This document shows, piece by piece, positions 1 to 7,593 of a stretch of 64,000 nt of DNA (position 1 is the first letter of the stretch; each line of letters starts with the position of its first letter). Source of the DNA: Romboutsia faecis (GTDB taxonomy: Bacteria; Bacillota; Clostridia; Peptostreptococcales; Peptostreptococcaceae); NCBI RefSeq assembly GCF_014323405.1, contig NZ_JACRWE010000001.1, positions 124,001 to 188,000 on the forward strand, written 5' to 3'. The translations under genes and the position numbers were made by a program. Below the pieces are notes generated by a model. It was given only the letters and a program-made list of their open reading frames with translations. It searched no databases and was not told the DNA's origin.

Positions 1-362
1 AAATAGGATAGTAAAAGTGTTACTCCTATCATTGAAATTTCATTAGTATAAGGAATATTAAGTGTACTTAGCATATCATTAATATAAATTGATATACCTG
101 TAGCTGCAGATGCACTTGAGAAAAAACCAGCTAGTGTTATTCCTATTTGAATTGTAGATAGAAAATTACTAGGTTCCTCAATAAGACGTTCAAGTAATTT
201 GGCTTTAATATCACCTTGTTTGCTCAAATTATTGATTTTTGATTTGTTTACAGAAACTATTGCCATTTCTGCTGATGCAAAAAATGCATTTATAGCTGTT
301 AGTGCTACTATTAAAAATATTTGCGGTATTAAGCCCGCGGGGTCTGAATCTAAATTACTCAT
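1..362 (-). CDS. CNNM/HlyC-family (DUF21) membrane protein, 5' part
   Basis: The 120 codons visible before the window edge encode the N-terminal DUF21/CNNM membrane domain of a hemolysin C / CorC-type protein. A first hydrophobic helix (about residues 12-35) contains the family-typical stretch AINAFFASAEMAIV. It is followed by a basic loop (VNKSKIN) and a second membrane region with LSTIQIGITLAGFFSSA. The C-terminal CBS pair and CorC_HlyC domain would lie outside the window. The start ATG at 362 follows the ribosome site AGGAGG by 6 nt. Family members are implicated in divalent metal transport. The Mn2+ riboswitch in the leader suggests a role in Mn2+ efflux or homeostasis, which is inference. 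Confidence 0.9.
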   Translation of the reverse strand, partial: MSNLDSDPAGLIPQIFLIVALTAINAFFASAEMAIVSVNKSKINNLSKQGDIKAKLLERLIEEPSNFLSTIQIGITLAGFFSSASAATGISIYINDMLSTLNIPYTNEISMIGVTLLLSY

Positions 363-384
363 TTTTTCCTCCTAAAATTTTTTA

Positions 385-445
385 TATAAAAAAGACCTTC
401 TAAATAAACATCTGTATTTTTAACAGTGCTTATTTAGAAGGTCTT
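385..445 (-). terminator. Intrinsic terminator, expression platform of the Mn2+ riboswitch
   Basis: The arms 392-407 and 430-445 are perfectly complementary over 16 bp. On the minus strand they are followed by a T run (385-391), giving a classic intrinsic terminator between the aptamer and the gene. The promoter-proximal arm contains the CCTTCT needed to close aptamer helix P1. Ligand-bound aptamer and terminator are therefore mutually exclusive, which predicts that metal turns the gene on. Confidence 0.85.
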
Positions 446-533
446 GCAAACAAGTTTATTTCCTTGCTAGTCAACCGGGATATACTCCGAAGTGACGATT
501 GACTATCACACAAGTGAATGCTACTCCCCTTCT
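434..533 (-). promoter_or_regulatory. yybP-ykoY Mn2+ riboswitch aptamer
   Basis: Read on the minus strand, the element opens with AGAAGGGGAGTAGC and closes with GCAAGACCTTCT, which pair as P1. In between lie GTCAATCGTCA, CTTCGGAG and CCCGGTTGACTAGCAA. These are the conserved blocks of the yybP-ykoY motif: GGGGAGUAGC, the cross-junction loops, and the UUGAC/UAGCAAGACCUU end. The class senses Mn2+ and usually controls metal exporters. It sits between a good promoter and the CNNM/HlyC gene. Confidence 0.88.
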
Positions 534-562
534 GGGAACTATATTAATTTATATGATATATA

Positions 563-591
563 ATTATAATTTGTTATTATATATTTTGCAA
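563..591 (-). promoter_or_regulatory. Sigma-A promoter for the riboswitch-controlled gene
   Basis: A -35 TTGCAA (586-591) and a -10 TATAAT (563-568) on the minus strand are separated by exactly 17 bp. Transcription would start near 556, about 20 nt before the Mn2+ aptamer. Confidence 0.7.
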
Positions 592-612
592 TAATTTATG
601 TGAAATTTAACA

Positions 613-1776
613 TTACATATATTCTTCAGTATCTTCTGGTAGACCTTTACGTCTTAATTTTCCTTCTACAATTTCTTTTATTATAGAATATATTATAGCA
701 AATATAGGAACTCCAATTACCATTCCTACTATTCCAAAGAATTTTCCTGCTACTAATAACGCAAATAATATCCAGAATGCAGAAATACCAATTGAGTCGC
801 CTAAGATCTTAGGCCCTATAATATTTCCATCTATTTGTTGAATTATTAATATTATTACTAAGAACCAAACAGCCTTTATTGGTGAAACAAATAGTATTAT
901 TATAGCTGAAGGTATAGCTCCAAAGAACGGTCCAAAAAATGGAATAATATTTGTTATCCCTATAATTACTGATATTAATAATGTATACGGCATTTTAAAT
1001 ATACTTAACACTACAAATGTTAATATCCCTATTATTACTGAATCTATTATTTTTCCACTTAAAAATCTACCGAATGTATAGTTACTTCTGTAAACTAACT
1101 CAAAAACTCTATTCGCAACCCTTTTAGAAGATATTGCATATACCATTTTCTTCCCAATAGCATAGAATCTTTCTTTATCTATCAATAGATAAGATGATAC
1201 TATTAATCCTAATACTATATTCCATACGCTTGATGCAATTGTAACTACCCAGTTACCTAATATAGGTAATAAGTCTGTTGCAAATTGTATTGTGAAGTTT
1301 ACAACTTCATTTAATTTTTCATTTGCTAAAGTAAGATACTTTGGATCCAAGTCTAAGTTTTTCATTACTTCATCTAGTAATACTGTTAAATTATTTAGAT
1401 ACGTAGGTATATTGTTAGCTAATCCTACAACACTATCTATTAACTGTGGAACAACAAAATTCATAAATAAATAAATAATTAAAAACGCTGTTATATAAGT
1501 AAAAATTAAACATAGATTTCTCTTTGTTTTCTTACTCATACTTTCAAAGTTTTCTATATTTGATAACTTCTCCTCGTAAAACATCAATATAAAATTCAAT
1601 ATGTACGCAATTACAAATCCTATAATAAATGGTTGTAATATTCCTATTATCTCACTTATTTTACCAGTAAAAACATTAAGTTGAGATGCTATAAGATAAA
1701 ATATAATACTACAGCATACTACTATAAATGAATATACAGATACTGTAGTGTACTTATCATTCCAATTAATCTTCAT
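613..1776 (-). CDS. AI-2E family transporter (YtvI/PerM type permease)
   Basis: This 387-aa integral membrane protein has the layout of the AI-2E/PerM family. Paired N-terminal helices (about 15-40 and 45-65) and a third near 90-110 precede a soluble segment of about 100 residues rich in PTYLNN/LDEVMKN. A C-terminal membrane block follows with the family motif NIIPFFGPFFGAIPSAI and IQQIDGNIIGPKILG. The family exports or exchanges small molecules; the name comes from TqsA, and the substrate here cannot be assigned. The ribosome site AAGGAGAC lies just before ATG. The kinase-like gene ends 26 bp upstream on the same strand, so the two may be cotranscribed. Confidence 0.9.
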   Translation of the reverse strand: MKINWNDKYTTVSVYSFIVVCCSIIFYLIASQLNVFTGKISEIIGILQPFIIGFVIAYILNFILMFYEEKLSNIENFESMSKKTKRNLCLIFTYITAFLIIYLFMNFVVPQLIDSVVGLANNIPTYLNNLTVLLDEVMKNLDLDPKYLTLANEKLNEVVNFTIQFATDLLPILGNWVVTIASSVWNIVLGLIVSSYLLIDKERFYAIGKKMVYAISSKRVANRVFELVYRSNYTFGRFLSGKIIDSVIIGILTFVVLSIFKMPYTLLISVIIGITNIIPFFGPFFGAIPSAIIILFVSPIKAVWFLVIILIIQQIDGNIIGPKILGDSIGISAFWILFALLVAGKFFGIVGMVIGVPIFAIIYSIIKEIVEGKLRRKGLPEDTEEYM

Positions 1777-1802
1777 TTCCGTCTCCTTAATTAAATCAAA
1801 TT

Positions 1803-2744
1803 TTAGATAAAACTCAGTACAATCATAATTGCTAAGAATAAAACAAGCATACTCGTTAGCAATTTTCGTTTTAAATTAACGTTCTTAATGTTAATTTCTT
1901 GTTCTTCATAGTATTCACTATTCTCTTCTTCTACTTGAACATCTTCATATATAATACGACTTAAATCAATTACAATTTCTTGAGTTGTCTTGTATTTATT
2001 ATCTCTACTTAATAACTTCCTTATAATTGTCACAATATCCTCTAAGCTTTTGTCATATTCTAAAAGGCTCCATCTAACCCCTTTGTCAACTTGCTTTAAC
2101 ATTTCTTTGTCATTATAAGCATATCCAAAAGGAAGTTCTCTAAATACCATTTCAAATAAAATTATACCCATAGAGAAAAAATCACTTTCTTTGTCCGTAT
2201 AATCTATATTCAATTGATGAGGACATAAGTAGCTTCGCTCTTTATTAAATCTTAAATTTACACCTTTATTTGCTTTTGTAATACCAAAATCAAATATTTT
2301 TATATTTTTATTTTCATCTATAAATATATTGTTTGGATCAAGACTTCCGTGATATAAATGGTTTACATTAGCAATTTCTAGTGATTTTACAATATTCATT
2401 GCTAAACTTGCTATTGTGTTTCTATCTAATATATTATTATAGATAAAACTTTTCAGTGATTCTCCCTTAAAATATTCACTTACTATATAATAATATACAT
2501 CATATTCAGTACAATGTACATCTATATGCAATAACTTTCCAATATGTTCAGAATTTATTTGACTCAAAACAGTTGATTCATCTATTAAATCTGGCATGAA
2601 ACCTATTCTCAAATTTTCAACATTTTTTATAAGTTTTAAATAAACAGTCCTATTGTAATAGGTATCCCTCGCTGTATATAATTTACCAACTTGTATTTCA
2701 TTACCGTAATTCAAAATTTCATATCTATTTCCTATAAACTGCAT
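1803..2744 (-). CDS. Serine/threonine kinase-fold protein with tail anchor, likely pseudokinase
   Basis: This 313-aa protein has a protein kinase fold (about residues 5-265) followed by an acidic linker and a single C-terminal membrane helix (LTSMLVLFLAIMIVLSFI), so it should be tail-anchored with the kinase domain in the cytoplasm. The VAIK lysine (VYLKLIK) and the DFG motif (IFDFGITKA) are present. The catalytic loop HRDLKPxN reads HGSLDPNN: both the catalytic Asp and the phosphate-binding Lys are replaced. The glycine loop is weak and APE reads CPH. ATG at 2744 is chosen because GGAGG lies 9 nt upstream; the longer TTG frame would contain that ribosome site. No PASTA repeats are present. 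It could act as a binding scaffold rather than an active kinase. Confidence 0.8.
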   Translation of the reverse strand: MQFIGNRYEILNYGNEIQVGKLYTARDTYYNRTVYLKLIKNVENLRIGFMPDLIDESTVLSQINSEHIGKLLHIDVHCTEYDVYYYIVSEYFKGESLKSFIYNNILDRNTIASLAMNIVKSLEIANVNHLYHGSLDPNNIFIDENKNIKIFDFGITKANKGVNLRFNKERSYLCPHQLNIDYTDKESDFFSMGIILFEMVFRELPFGYAYNDKEMLKQVDKGVRWSLLEYDKSLEDIVTIIRKLLSRDNKYKTTQEIVIDLSRIIYEDVQVEEENSEYYEEQEINIKNVNLKRKLLTSMLVLFLAIMIVLSFI

Positions 2745-2937
2745 TATTTCTTTCCTCCACAAATCGTATAACTCAACACTAAAACAATTATACCAATTTA
2801 TTTACATTTTTTAACATAAATTATAATATTTACTTAAATATTGTGCTTTTAGTGTTAAAATAAACTATTAATACTTATTTATACGACATGTTATAATTAA
2901 AACTTTATTACTATACAGAAAAACATCTTCATCAATA

Positions 2938-2988
2938 AAAAAATGTATTAGTTGTTAATAATCACTTAACAACTAATACATTTTTCTA
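2938..2988 (-). terminator. Terminator of the VanW gene
   Basis: A near-perfect inverted repeat (about 2938-2959 with 2966-2985, arms around TGTATTAGTTGTTAA) starts at the stop codon of the VanW gene. On the minus strand it ends in a T run. The symmetric A and T runs mean it could also stop plus-strand transcripts. Confidence 0.8.
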
Positions 2989-4242
2989 TTTCTTATAAAC
3001 GCTTGTAGCTATATATTCTGTTTTTATTTTATTTCCTGAAGCATCTTTAAATATTCTATAAGTTTTAGCTCCCATTGGGAAAGGGTCTATTTTTATATCT
3101 ACATTTGGCTTATCTGCAGAATTTCCATAAATTTGACAAGTAAGTGTTCCTCCACTTACTATACTTTTTACATATATTGGATGATCATATGGATTTGAGA
3201 ATTTCAAATCTGAACCACTATCATTTACCATAGCATCTTTACCTCTTGGAGCATAACTTGATGTTATAGAGTGATTTTTAACTTGTTCTATTTTTAATCC
3301 AGAATATAAGACTGCATTATATAAAGTTGTAGATGTTTGACAAACTCCACCACCTGGAGCGTCTTCTAAATCTCCATTTACAATCACAGGCGCATTATAG
3401 TATCCATTAGCTATTGTTCTTATACCTGTTAGGTTATTATAAGAATAAACTTCTCCTGGCATAAGTAATACATCACTTATTCTATTTGAAGAAACTCTAA
3501 TATTTTCAGCTCTTCCAGCCAGGTTTGTGCTAAATGTTGTACTATGCTGAGCTAATAATGTATCTACACTTTTAACCATTTCTGTGCTTATCTTTGGATT
3601 AATATCGTTTACCTTAAGACTAATTTCACCATATTTTCTGCTATTAATAGCTTCATATATAGCTTCTTTATTCGTAGCTACATCAAATTCTTTACCTGTT
3701 GTTGAAGGCCTTACATTAAAACTGCCTCCAGATATATATAGTTTTGCATTTTTAACAGGCACATTTATTTTTTCTGCTACATTTTCTAAATGCTTACTTA
3801 ACTTAGCTTCGTCAAATGAGTTTTCTAATGTGAAGTTTTGGTTAGTTTTTTCTAACTGAAATAGTCTTTTTACATTTTCAAAGTATGAGTCCGTTTTTGT
3901 ATAGTTATATGCACTATTTATAACCTCTTCTACATTATATTTAAGGTCTATATCCTCTGGAAGTATATCAAAAGTTTTACCATTATAATTTAATAATAAT
4001 GCTTCTGTTTTATAGTTTTGACTAACTAAAGCTATTGCCTCTTCCTTTGTCATTAACGATATATTTACGTCTTCAACGAAAATATTATTAGCTATTTTCC
4101 CATTGTACATGTAGTTGTTATTAAAAGAATAAACCATATACCCGCAAATTAAAATTACCAATATACTAATTACCATAGATATTTTAAGTTTATAATTTTT
4201 AGGATTGATTATATCTTTTTCTACTACTGCCTCATTATTCAT
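2986..4242 (-). CDS. VanW family protein with peptidoglycan-binding-like domain
   Basis: This 418-aa protein has one N-terminal membrane helix (about residues 19-40), so most of it lies outside the membrane. A PG_binding_4-like region (about 60-210) is followed by the VanW domain (about 230-370) with its hallmark blocks MPGEVYSYN, APVIVNGD, GGGVCQTSTTLYNA and NPYDHPIYV. VanW proteins occur widely in Clostridia and are linked to the cell envelope; the biochemical role is unknown and the name does not imply vancomycin resistance. The ATG follows a GGGGTGG ribosome site. It is followed immediately by its own terminator, so it is probably transcribed alone. Confidence 0.92.
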   Translation of the reverse strand: MNNEAVVEKDIINPKNYKLKISMVISILVILICGYMVYSFNNNYMYNGKIANNIFVEDVNISLMTKEEAIALVSQNYKTEALLLNYNGKTFDILPEDIDLKYNVEEVINSAYNYTKTDSYFENVKRLFQLEKTNQNFTLENSFDEAKLSKHLENVAEKINVPVKNAKLYISGGSFNVRPSTTGKEFDVATNKEAIYEAINSRKYGEISLKVNDINPKISTEMVKSVDTLLAQHSTTFSTNLAGRAENIRVSSNRISDVLLMPGEVYSYNNLTGIRTIANGYYNAPVIVNGDLEDAPGGGVCQTSTTLYNAVLYSGLKIEQVKNHSITSSYAPRGKDAMVNDSGSDLKFSNPYDHPIYVKSIVSGGTLTCQIYGNSADKPNVDIKIDPFPMGAKTYRIFKDASGNKIKTEYIATSVYKK

Positions 4243-4362
4243 AACACCACCCCAATCTTACTAAAAAGACTATTTGCTACATATAGTCAAATATATTTTA
4301 ATATATTTTTAGTAATCTTAACAATATTTAGATAGAATATGTAACTATATTGTTACATTTAT

Positions 4363-4995
4363 CTAAAACTTACATATTATAGGATAGTGATCTGAAAAAA
4401 GTACCTTATCAACAATATATTCTTTAGGAATGTGATTTTTGTCTACAAATATATAGTCAATTCTAGCATTATATTTAGGTAATGTAGGAATATTATAATG
4501 CTTTAAATAGACTGCACTATCGTAATAACTTCCTAAATCTATATTTTTATCATTGAAATCTCCACAAATTATAACGGATCCTGTCAATCTATCTTTAAAA
4601 TTTAGTACTTCTATAATCTGTTTGTTTCGCTCTTCTTTATCAAGTCCTAAATGAGTATTTATTATATTAAAATGATGTTTATTTTCTATTAATAGTTTTA
4701 TCGATAAAAGACCTCTTTGTTCTTTTTTACTACTTAGTAATATATGATTACTAGATTCTATTTTACTTTTTGATAAAGTACATACCCCGTACTTCATAAT
4801 TTTATTATCTACATTAGCTGCAAATGCCCCCTCCATTCCTAGAGTAGATTTAATTTTTATAAATTGATAATATAAAACTTCTTGTAAACATATAATATCG
4901 CTATCTAAATCTTTTAAGTATTTTATCATTTCTTTTAGGGTTGATTTATTTGATATATCTGTACCTCTATGAATATTATAAGATACTACTTTCAA
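4363..4995 (-). CDS. Endonuclease/exonuclease/phosphatase (EEP) family protein
   Basis: The 210-aa protein shows the complete EEP core: VVSYNIHRG at the N-terminus, the metal-binding Glu in CLQEVLYY (about residue 39), NTHLG (about 115), the GDFND motif (about 145), DYIFVD (about 180) and the terminal catalytic SDHYPI. Family members hydrolyse phosphodiester or phosphomonoester bonds in nucleic acids, lipids or inositol phosphates. The substrate is not determinable here. There is no signal peptide, so it is cytoplasmic. Translation starts at TTG 4995, with AAGGAG 9 nt upstream and no in-frame ATG nearby. Confidence 0.88.
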   Translation of the reverse strand: MKVVSYNIHRGTDISNKSTLKEMIKYLKDLDSDIICLQEVLYYQFIKIKSTLGMEGAFAANVDNKIMKYGVCTLSKSKIESSNHILLSSKKEQRGLLSIKLLIENKHHFNIINTHLGLDKEERNKQIIEVLNFKDRLTGSVIICGDFNDKNIDLGSYYDSAVYLKHYNIPTLPKYNARIDYIFVDKNHIPKEYIVDKVLFSDHYPIICKF

Positions 4996-5018
4996 ATTTC
5001 TTCACTCCTTATAATCAA

Positions 5019-5063
5019 AATAAAACCTAGCCTTATTCCTTTCATATAAAGCTAGGTTTTATT
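5019..5063 (-). terminator. Bidirectional-looking terminator
   Basis: The arms AATAAAACCTAGC (5019-5031) and GCTAGGTTTTATT (5051-5063) pair perfectly around a 19-nt loop, with T-rich flanks on both strands. It most likely ends the transcript of the 53-aa gene just upstream, separating it from the EEP gene. Confidence 0.75.
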
Positions 5064-5096
5064 ATATATATTATATATATTATATTTAATCATTAT

Positions 5097-5258
5097 TTAA
5101 TGACGTATCTCTCTTTTTATTTTAGTAAATCTTCCTTCACTTGCTTCAAATATGAATCCAAATTTATTATATATCTCTTCTAATTGAATTAAAGTAACTT
5201 CTCCATTTTTTAAGTTAGCAACTGTTATTTCTTGAATATTTTTATTTGGTATCATCAT
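5097..5258 (-). CDS. Small LexA-controlled protein of unknown function (53 aa)
   Basis: This 53-codon ORF begins MMIPNKNIQEIT and ends KIKREIRH. AAGGAGTGG sits about 7 nt before the double ATG at 5258. There is no membrane segment or Cys; it looks like a small mixed alpha/beta cytoplasmic protein with a basic tail. I do not recognise the family. The key evidence is upstream: a strong promoter whose spacer is filled by a LexA box, with a second LexA box just downstream of the -10. The gene is therefore predicted to be silent until DNA damage. It has its own terminator (5019-5063), so it is a stand-alone unit. Confidence 0.75.
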   Translation of the reverse strand: MMIPNKNIQEITVANLKNGEVTLIQLEEIYNKFGFIFEASEGRFTKIKREIRH

Positions 5259-5356
5259 AAATTCCACTCCTTAAATTTAATTCTTTATAGTCTATATATA
5301 TTTATGTATAAATTACTTTATTACTATTTTGTCCCAAAAATTTGTATTCTTTTCAT

Positions 5357-5405
5357 CGAACATTTGTTCTATAACCATTATATACGAACAACTGTTCGTT
5401 TTCAA
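5357..5405 (-). promoter_or_regulatory. SOS promoter with two LexA boxes
   Basis: On the minus strand a -35 TTGAAA (5400-5405) and a -10 TATAAT (5377-5382) are 17 bp apart. The spacer contains CGAACAGTTGTTCG (5385-5398), and a second box AGAACAAATGTTCG lies at 5357-5370. Both match the Gram-positive LexA/DinR pattern GAAC-N4-GTTC. Binding at the spacer would block RNA polymerase directly. The orientation of the promoter points to the 53-aa gene and away from hydF. Confidence 0.85.
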
Positions 5406-5516
5406 TAGGGAAAATTAATTTTTTGATTTAATTTTTTCTATATTGTAGATTTTTAGATTACTTAGTATTACCATTTAAGATATTATTAAAATAATATTTA
5501 TATAGGAGGATTAAAT

Positions 5517-6746
5517 ATGAGCTTAAATTCTACACCCCAATCTGTTAGAGTACATATAGGATTATTCGGAAAAAGAAATGCAGGAAAATCGAGTGTTGTA
5601 AATGCCATTACTAATCAAGAAGCTTCAATTGTTTCAAATATAGCTGGAACTACTACAGATCCTGTTCTTAGACCAATAGAAATCTTACCAATTGGACCTT
5701 GTGTTCTTATAGATACTGCAGGACTTGATGATATTGGAGAATTAGGTAAACTTCGAATAAATAAATCATTAGATGTTCTAGATAAAACAGATATAGCATT
5801 ATTAATAGTAGATTCAACCATTGGAATAGAAAAAGAAGATTTGTCTTTAATTAAGAAATTTAATGATAAAAAAATACCTCATATATTGATTTTAAATAAA
5901 ATAGACAAAGTCTCTGATAAAGATATTCTTTTATCTAAAAGTAAAAAACTTGTTAAATGTCCTATTATCTGTATATCTGCTCTTAATAGAATTGGTATAG
6001 CTGAATTAAAGCAATGTATAATAGATAATATAAAAGAAGAAAACACTGATTTTAGATTGGTTTCTGATTTTATAGATGAAAATGATTTTATAGTTTTAGT
6101 AATACCTATTGATAAGGCTGCACCTAAAGGAAGACTTATACTTCCTCAACAGCAAGTCATAAGAGATATTCTAGATACTGGTGCTATGGCTATTATAACA
6201 AAAGAAACTACCTTAAAGGAAACTCTAGCTAATCTTAACAGCAAACCTACATTAATAATAACAGATTCTCAAGCTTTTGAACAAGTTTCAAAAGATACCC
6301 CAATAGACATACCTCTTACATCTTTTTCTATTCTGTTTGCCAGACAGAAAGGTGATTTGAGTGAGTTAGTAAAAGGAGCTTACTCCATAAATAACCTAAA
6401 AGATGGAGATAAAATACTTATTGCAGAAGGATGTACTCATCATAGACAAAAAGATGATATAGGAACTTATAAAATACCAAAATGGTTAAAGGAAAGAACA
6501 AAAAAAGATCTTATCTTCGAATTTACTTCAGGTATTACATTCACTGAAGATGTTGCTAAATATTCTCTTATAATTCACTGTGGTGCATGTATGATGAACA
6601 GAGCTGCTATGGTAAGCAGAATAGAAAAAGCAAAAGAATTAAATGTTCCTATAGTTAATTATGGTATATTAATTGCTTATTTAAAAGGAGTTTTAGATAG
6701 ATCTTTGGAACCAATTAAAGCTAAAGAGCTATTATCGGTAGATTAA
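5517..6746 (+). CDS. hydF: [FeFe]-hydrogenase H-cluster maturation GTPase HydF
   Basis: The 409-aa protein contains an N-terminal Era/TrmE-like GTPase domain with G1 GKRNAGKS (about residue 18), the G2 threonines (AGTTTDP), G3 DTAG and G4 NKID. A dimerisation segment and the C-terminal cluster-binding domain follow. The [4Fe-4S] ligands are visible as CTHHR (about 305) and HCGACMMN (about 353), the HydF pattern CxHx(n)HCxxC. HydF is the scaffold on which HydE and HydG products assemble the 2Fe subcluster before transfer to hydrogenase. hydE and hydG are not in this window. AGGAGG lies 7 nt before the ATG. It is transcribed alone on the plus strand. Confidence 0.97.
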   Translation: MSLNSTPQSVRVHIGLFGKRNAGKSSVVNAITNQEASIVSNIAGTTTDPVLRPIEILPIGPCVLIDTAGLDDIGELGKLRINKSLDVLDKTDIALLIVDSTIGIEKEDLSLIKKFNDKKIPHILILNKIDKVSDKDILLSKSKKLVKCPIICISALNRIGIAELKQCIIDNIKEENTDFRLVSDFIDENDFIVLVIPIDKAAPKGRLILPQQQVIRDILDTGAMAIITKETTLKETLANLNSKPTLIITDSQAFEQVSKDTPIDIPLTSFSILFARQKGDLSELVKGAYSINNLKDGDKILIAEGCTHHRQKDDIGTYKIPKWLKERTKKDLIFEFTSGITFTEDVAKYSLIIHCGACMMNRAAMVSRIEKAKELNVPIVNYGILIAYLKGVLDRSLEPIKAKELLSVD

Positions 6747-6976
6747 TCTTATTAATTAAAGTATAAATTTAACTTTAATTATTATTAAAATACCGGTTTT
6801 ATTATTTTAAAATAAGCTTTATTGTATTTTTATGAATTATTAAGGATTTTAATAGTCTAATTTGCGTTATTATAGATTTCAGATAATATTGGTATTTCAA
6901 ACGGTTTATAGTATTATTAAAATATATAGATTACATCTATTGTACTTAAGGGGAGTATAAAAAAGGGGGGAATAGT

Positions 6977-7567
6977 TTGAAATCTTCTAATACCACAAAT
7001 GATCCAATTCCTTTTAAAAGTAAAAAGCAGGAGTTAGAAAATTTACATAAAAGAGAAGATTATCTAAAAGAAAAAGTGCATTTTAACAAGGCATCTGATA
7101 ATTCCCATAAAGTTTTAGAGTATCCAAATAAGAGAAAAAAGACAGTAAAGAAATTCATTATTTTTAGGGAACACTTAAAAAGTAAACTAGGTAAATGGGG
7201 AAAGTTTGCAAAAATAATTATTTATTGCCTAATTTTTATAATTTTATTCTTAACTATAGATAAGTTTCTACTTTCTAAAAATCAAAAAGATTTGTCTTCT
7301 GAGGTTTCAACAAATTTTATTTCTGAAAGTACATCTATATCAGCTTCTAAAGAATTAAGTTACTCTAAAATAATAGAGAAATCAGTAAAAAAATATACTG
7401 GAGTAACTTATGAAGTAAAAAGTAAAAACATGCACAAAAATGGTGATAGAGTTTATGCTACAGGGTACTTTAATGATCCATCTCATGGTAAAATTTACTT
7501 TGATATAGTCTTACACAACAATAATCCAGAATCTCTAGTTATAAATGGAACTGAATTCGTTAAATAG
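6977..7567 (+). CDS. Single-pass membrane protein of unknown function
   Basis: The 196-aa protein has a charged, lysine-rich cytoplasmic N-terminus (about 1-75), one membrane helix (about 76-97, IIIYCLIFIILFLTI) and an extracytoplasmic C-terminal domain of about 95 residues. That domain ends in a beta-rich section (VYATGYFNDPSHGKIYFDIVLHN). I do not recognise the family; the general plan is that of zinc-ribbon-less TcaA-like or DUF-type envelope proteins. The start is TTG 6977, because AAAGGGGGG sits 6 nt upstream and no ATG fits. It has its own terminator. Neighbours do not suggest a pathway. Confidence 0.7.
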   Translation: MKSSNTTNDPIPFKSKKQELENLHKREDYLKEKVHFNKASDNSHKVLEYPNKRKKTVKKFIIFREHLKSKLGKWGKFAKIIIYCLIFIILFLTIDKFLLSKNQKDLSSEVSTNFISESTSISASKELSYSKIIEKSVKKYTGVTYEVKSKNMHKNGDRVYATGYFNDPSHGKIYFDIVLHNNNPESLVINGTEFVK

Positions 7568-7593
7568 GGTTATCTTTTGATAACCCTATTTTA
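7563..7593 (+). terminator. Shared terminator between convergent genes
   Basis: AAATAGGGTTATC and GATAACCCTATTT pair around a TTTT loop and carry T/A runs on both sides. It overlaps the stop codons of the plus-strand membrane protein gene and the minus-strand FtsZ-like gene, so it should work in both directions. Confidence 0.85.

Noticed and set aside
4320..4362. TGTAAC...GTTACA hairpin after the EEP gene
   Set aside because: The arms pair only partly and no T run follows on the minus strand, so I did not list it as terminator.
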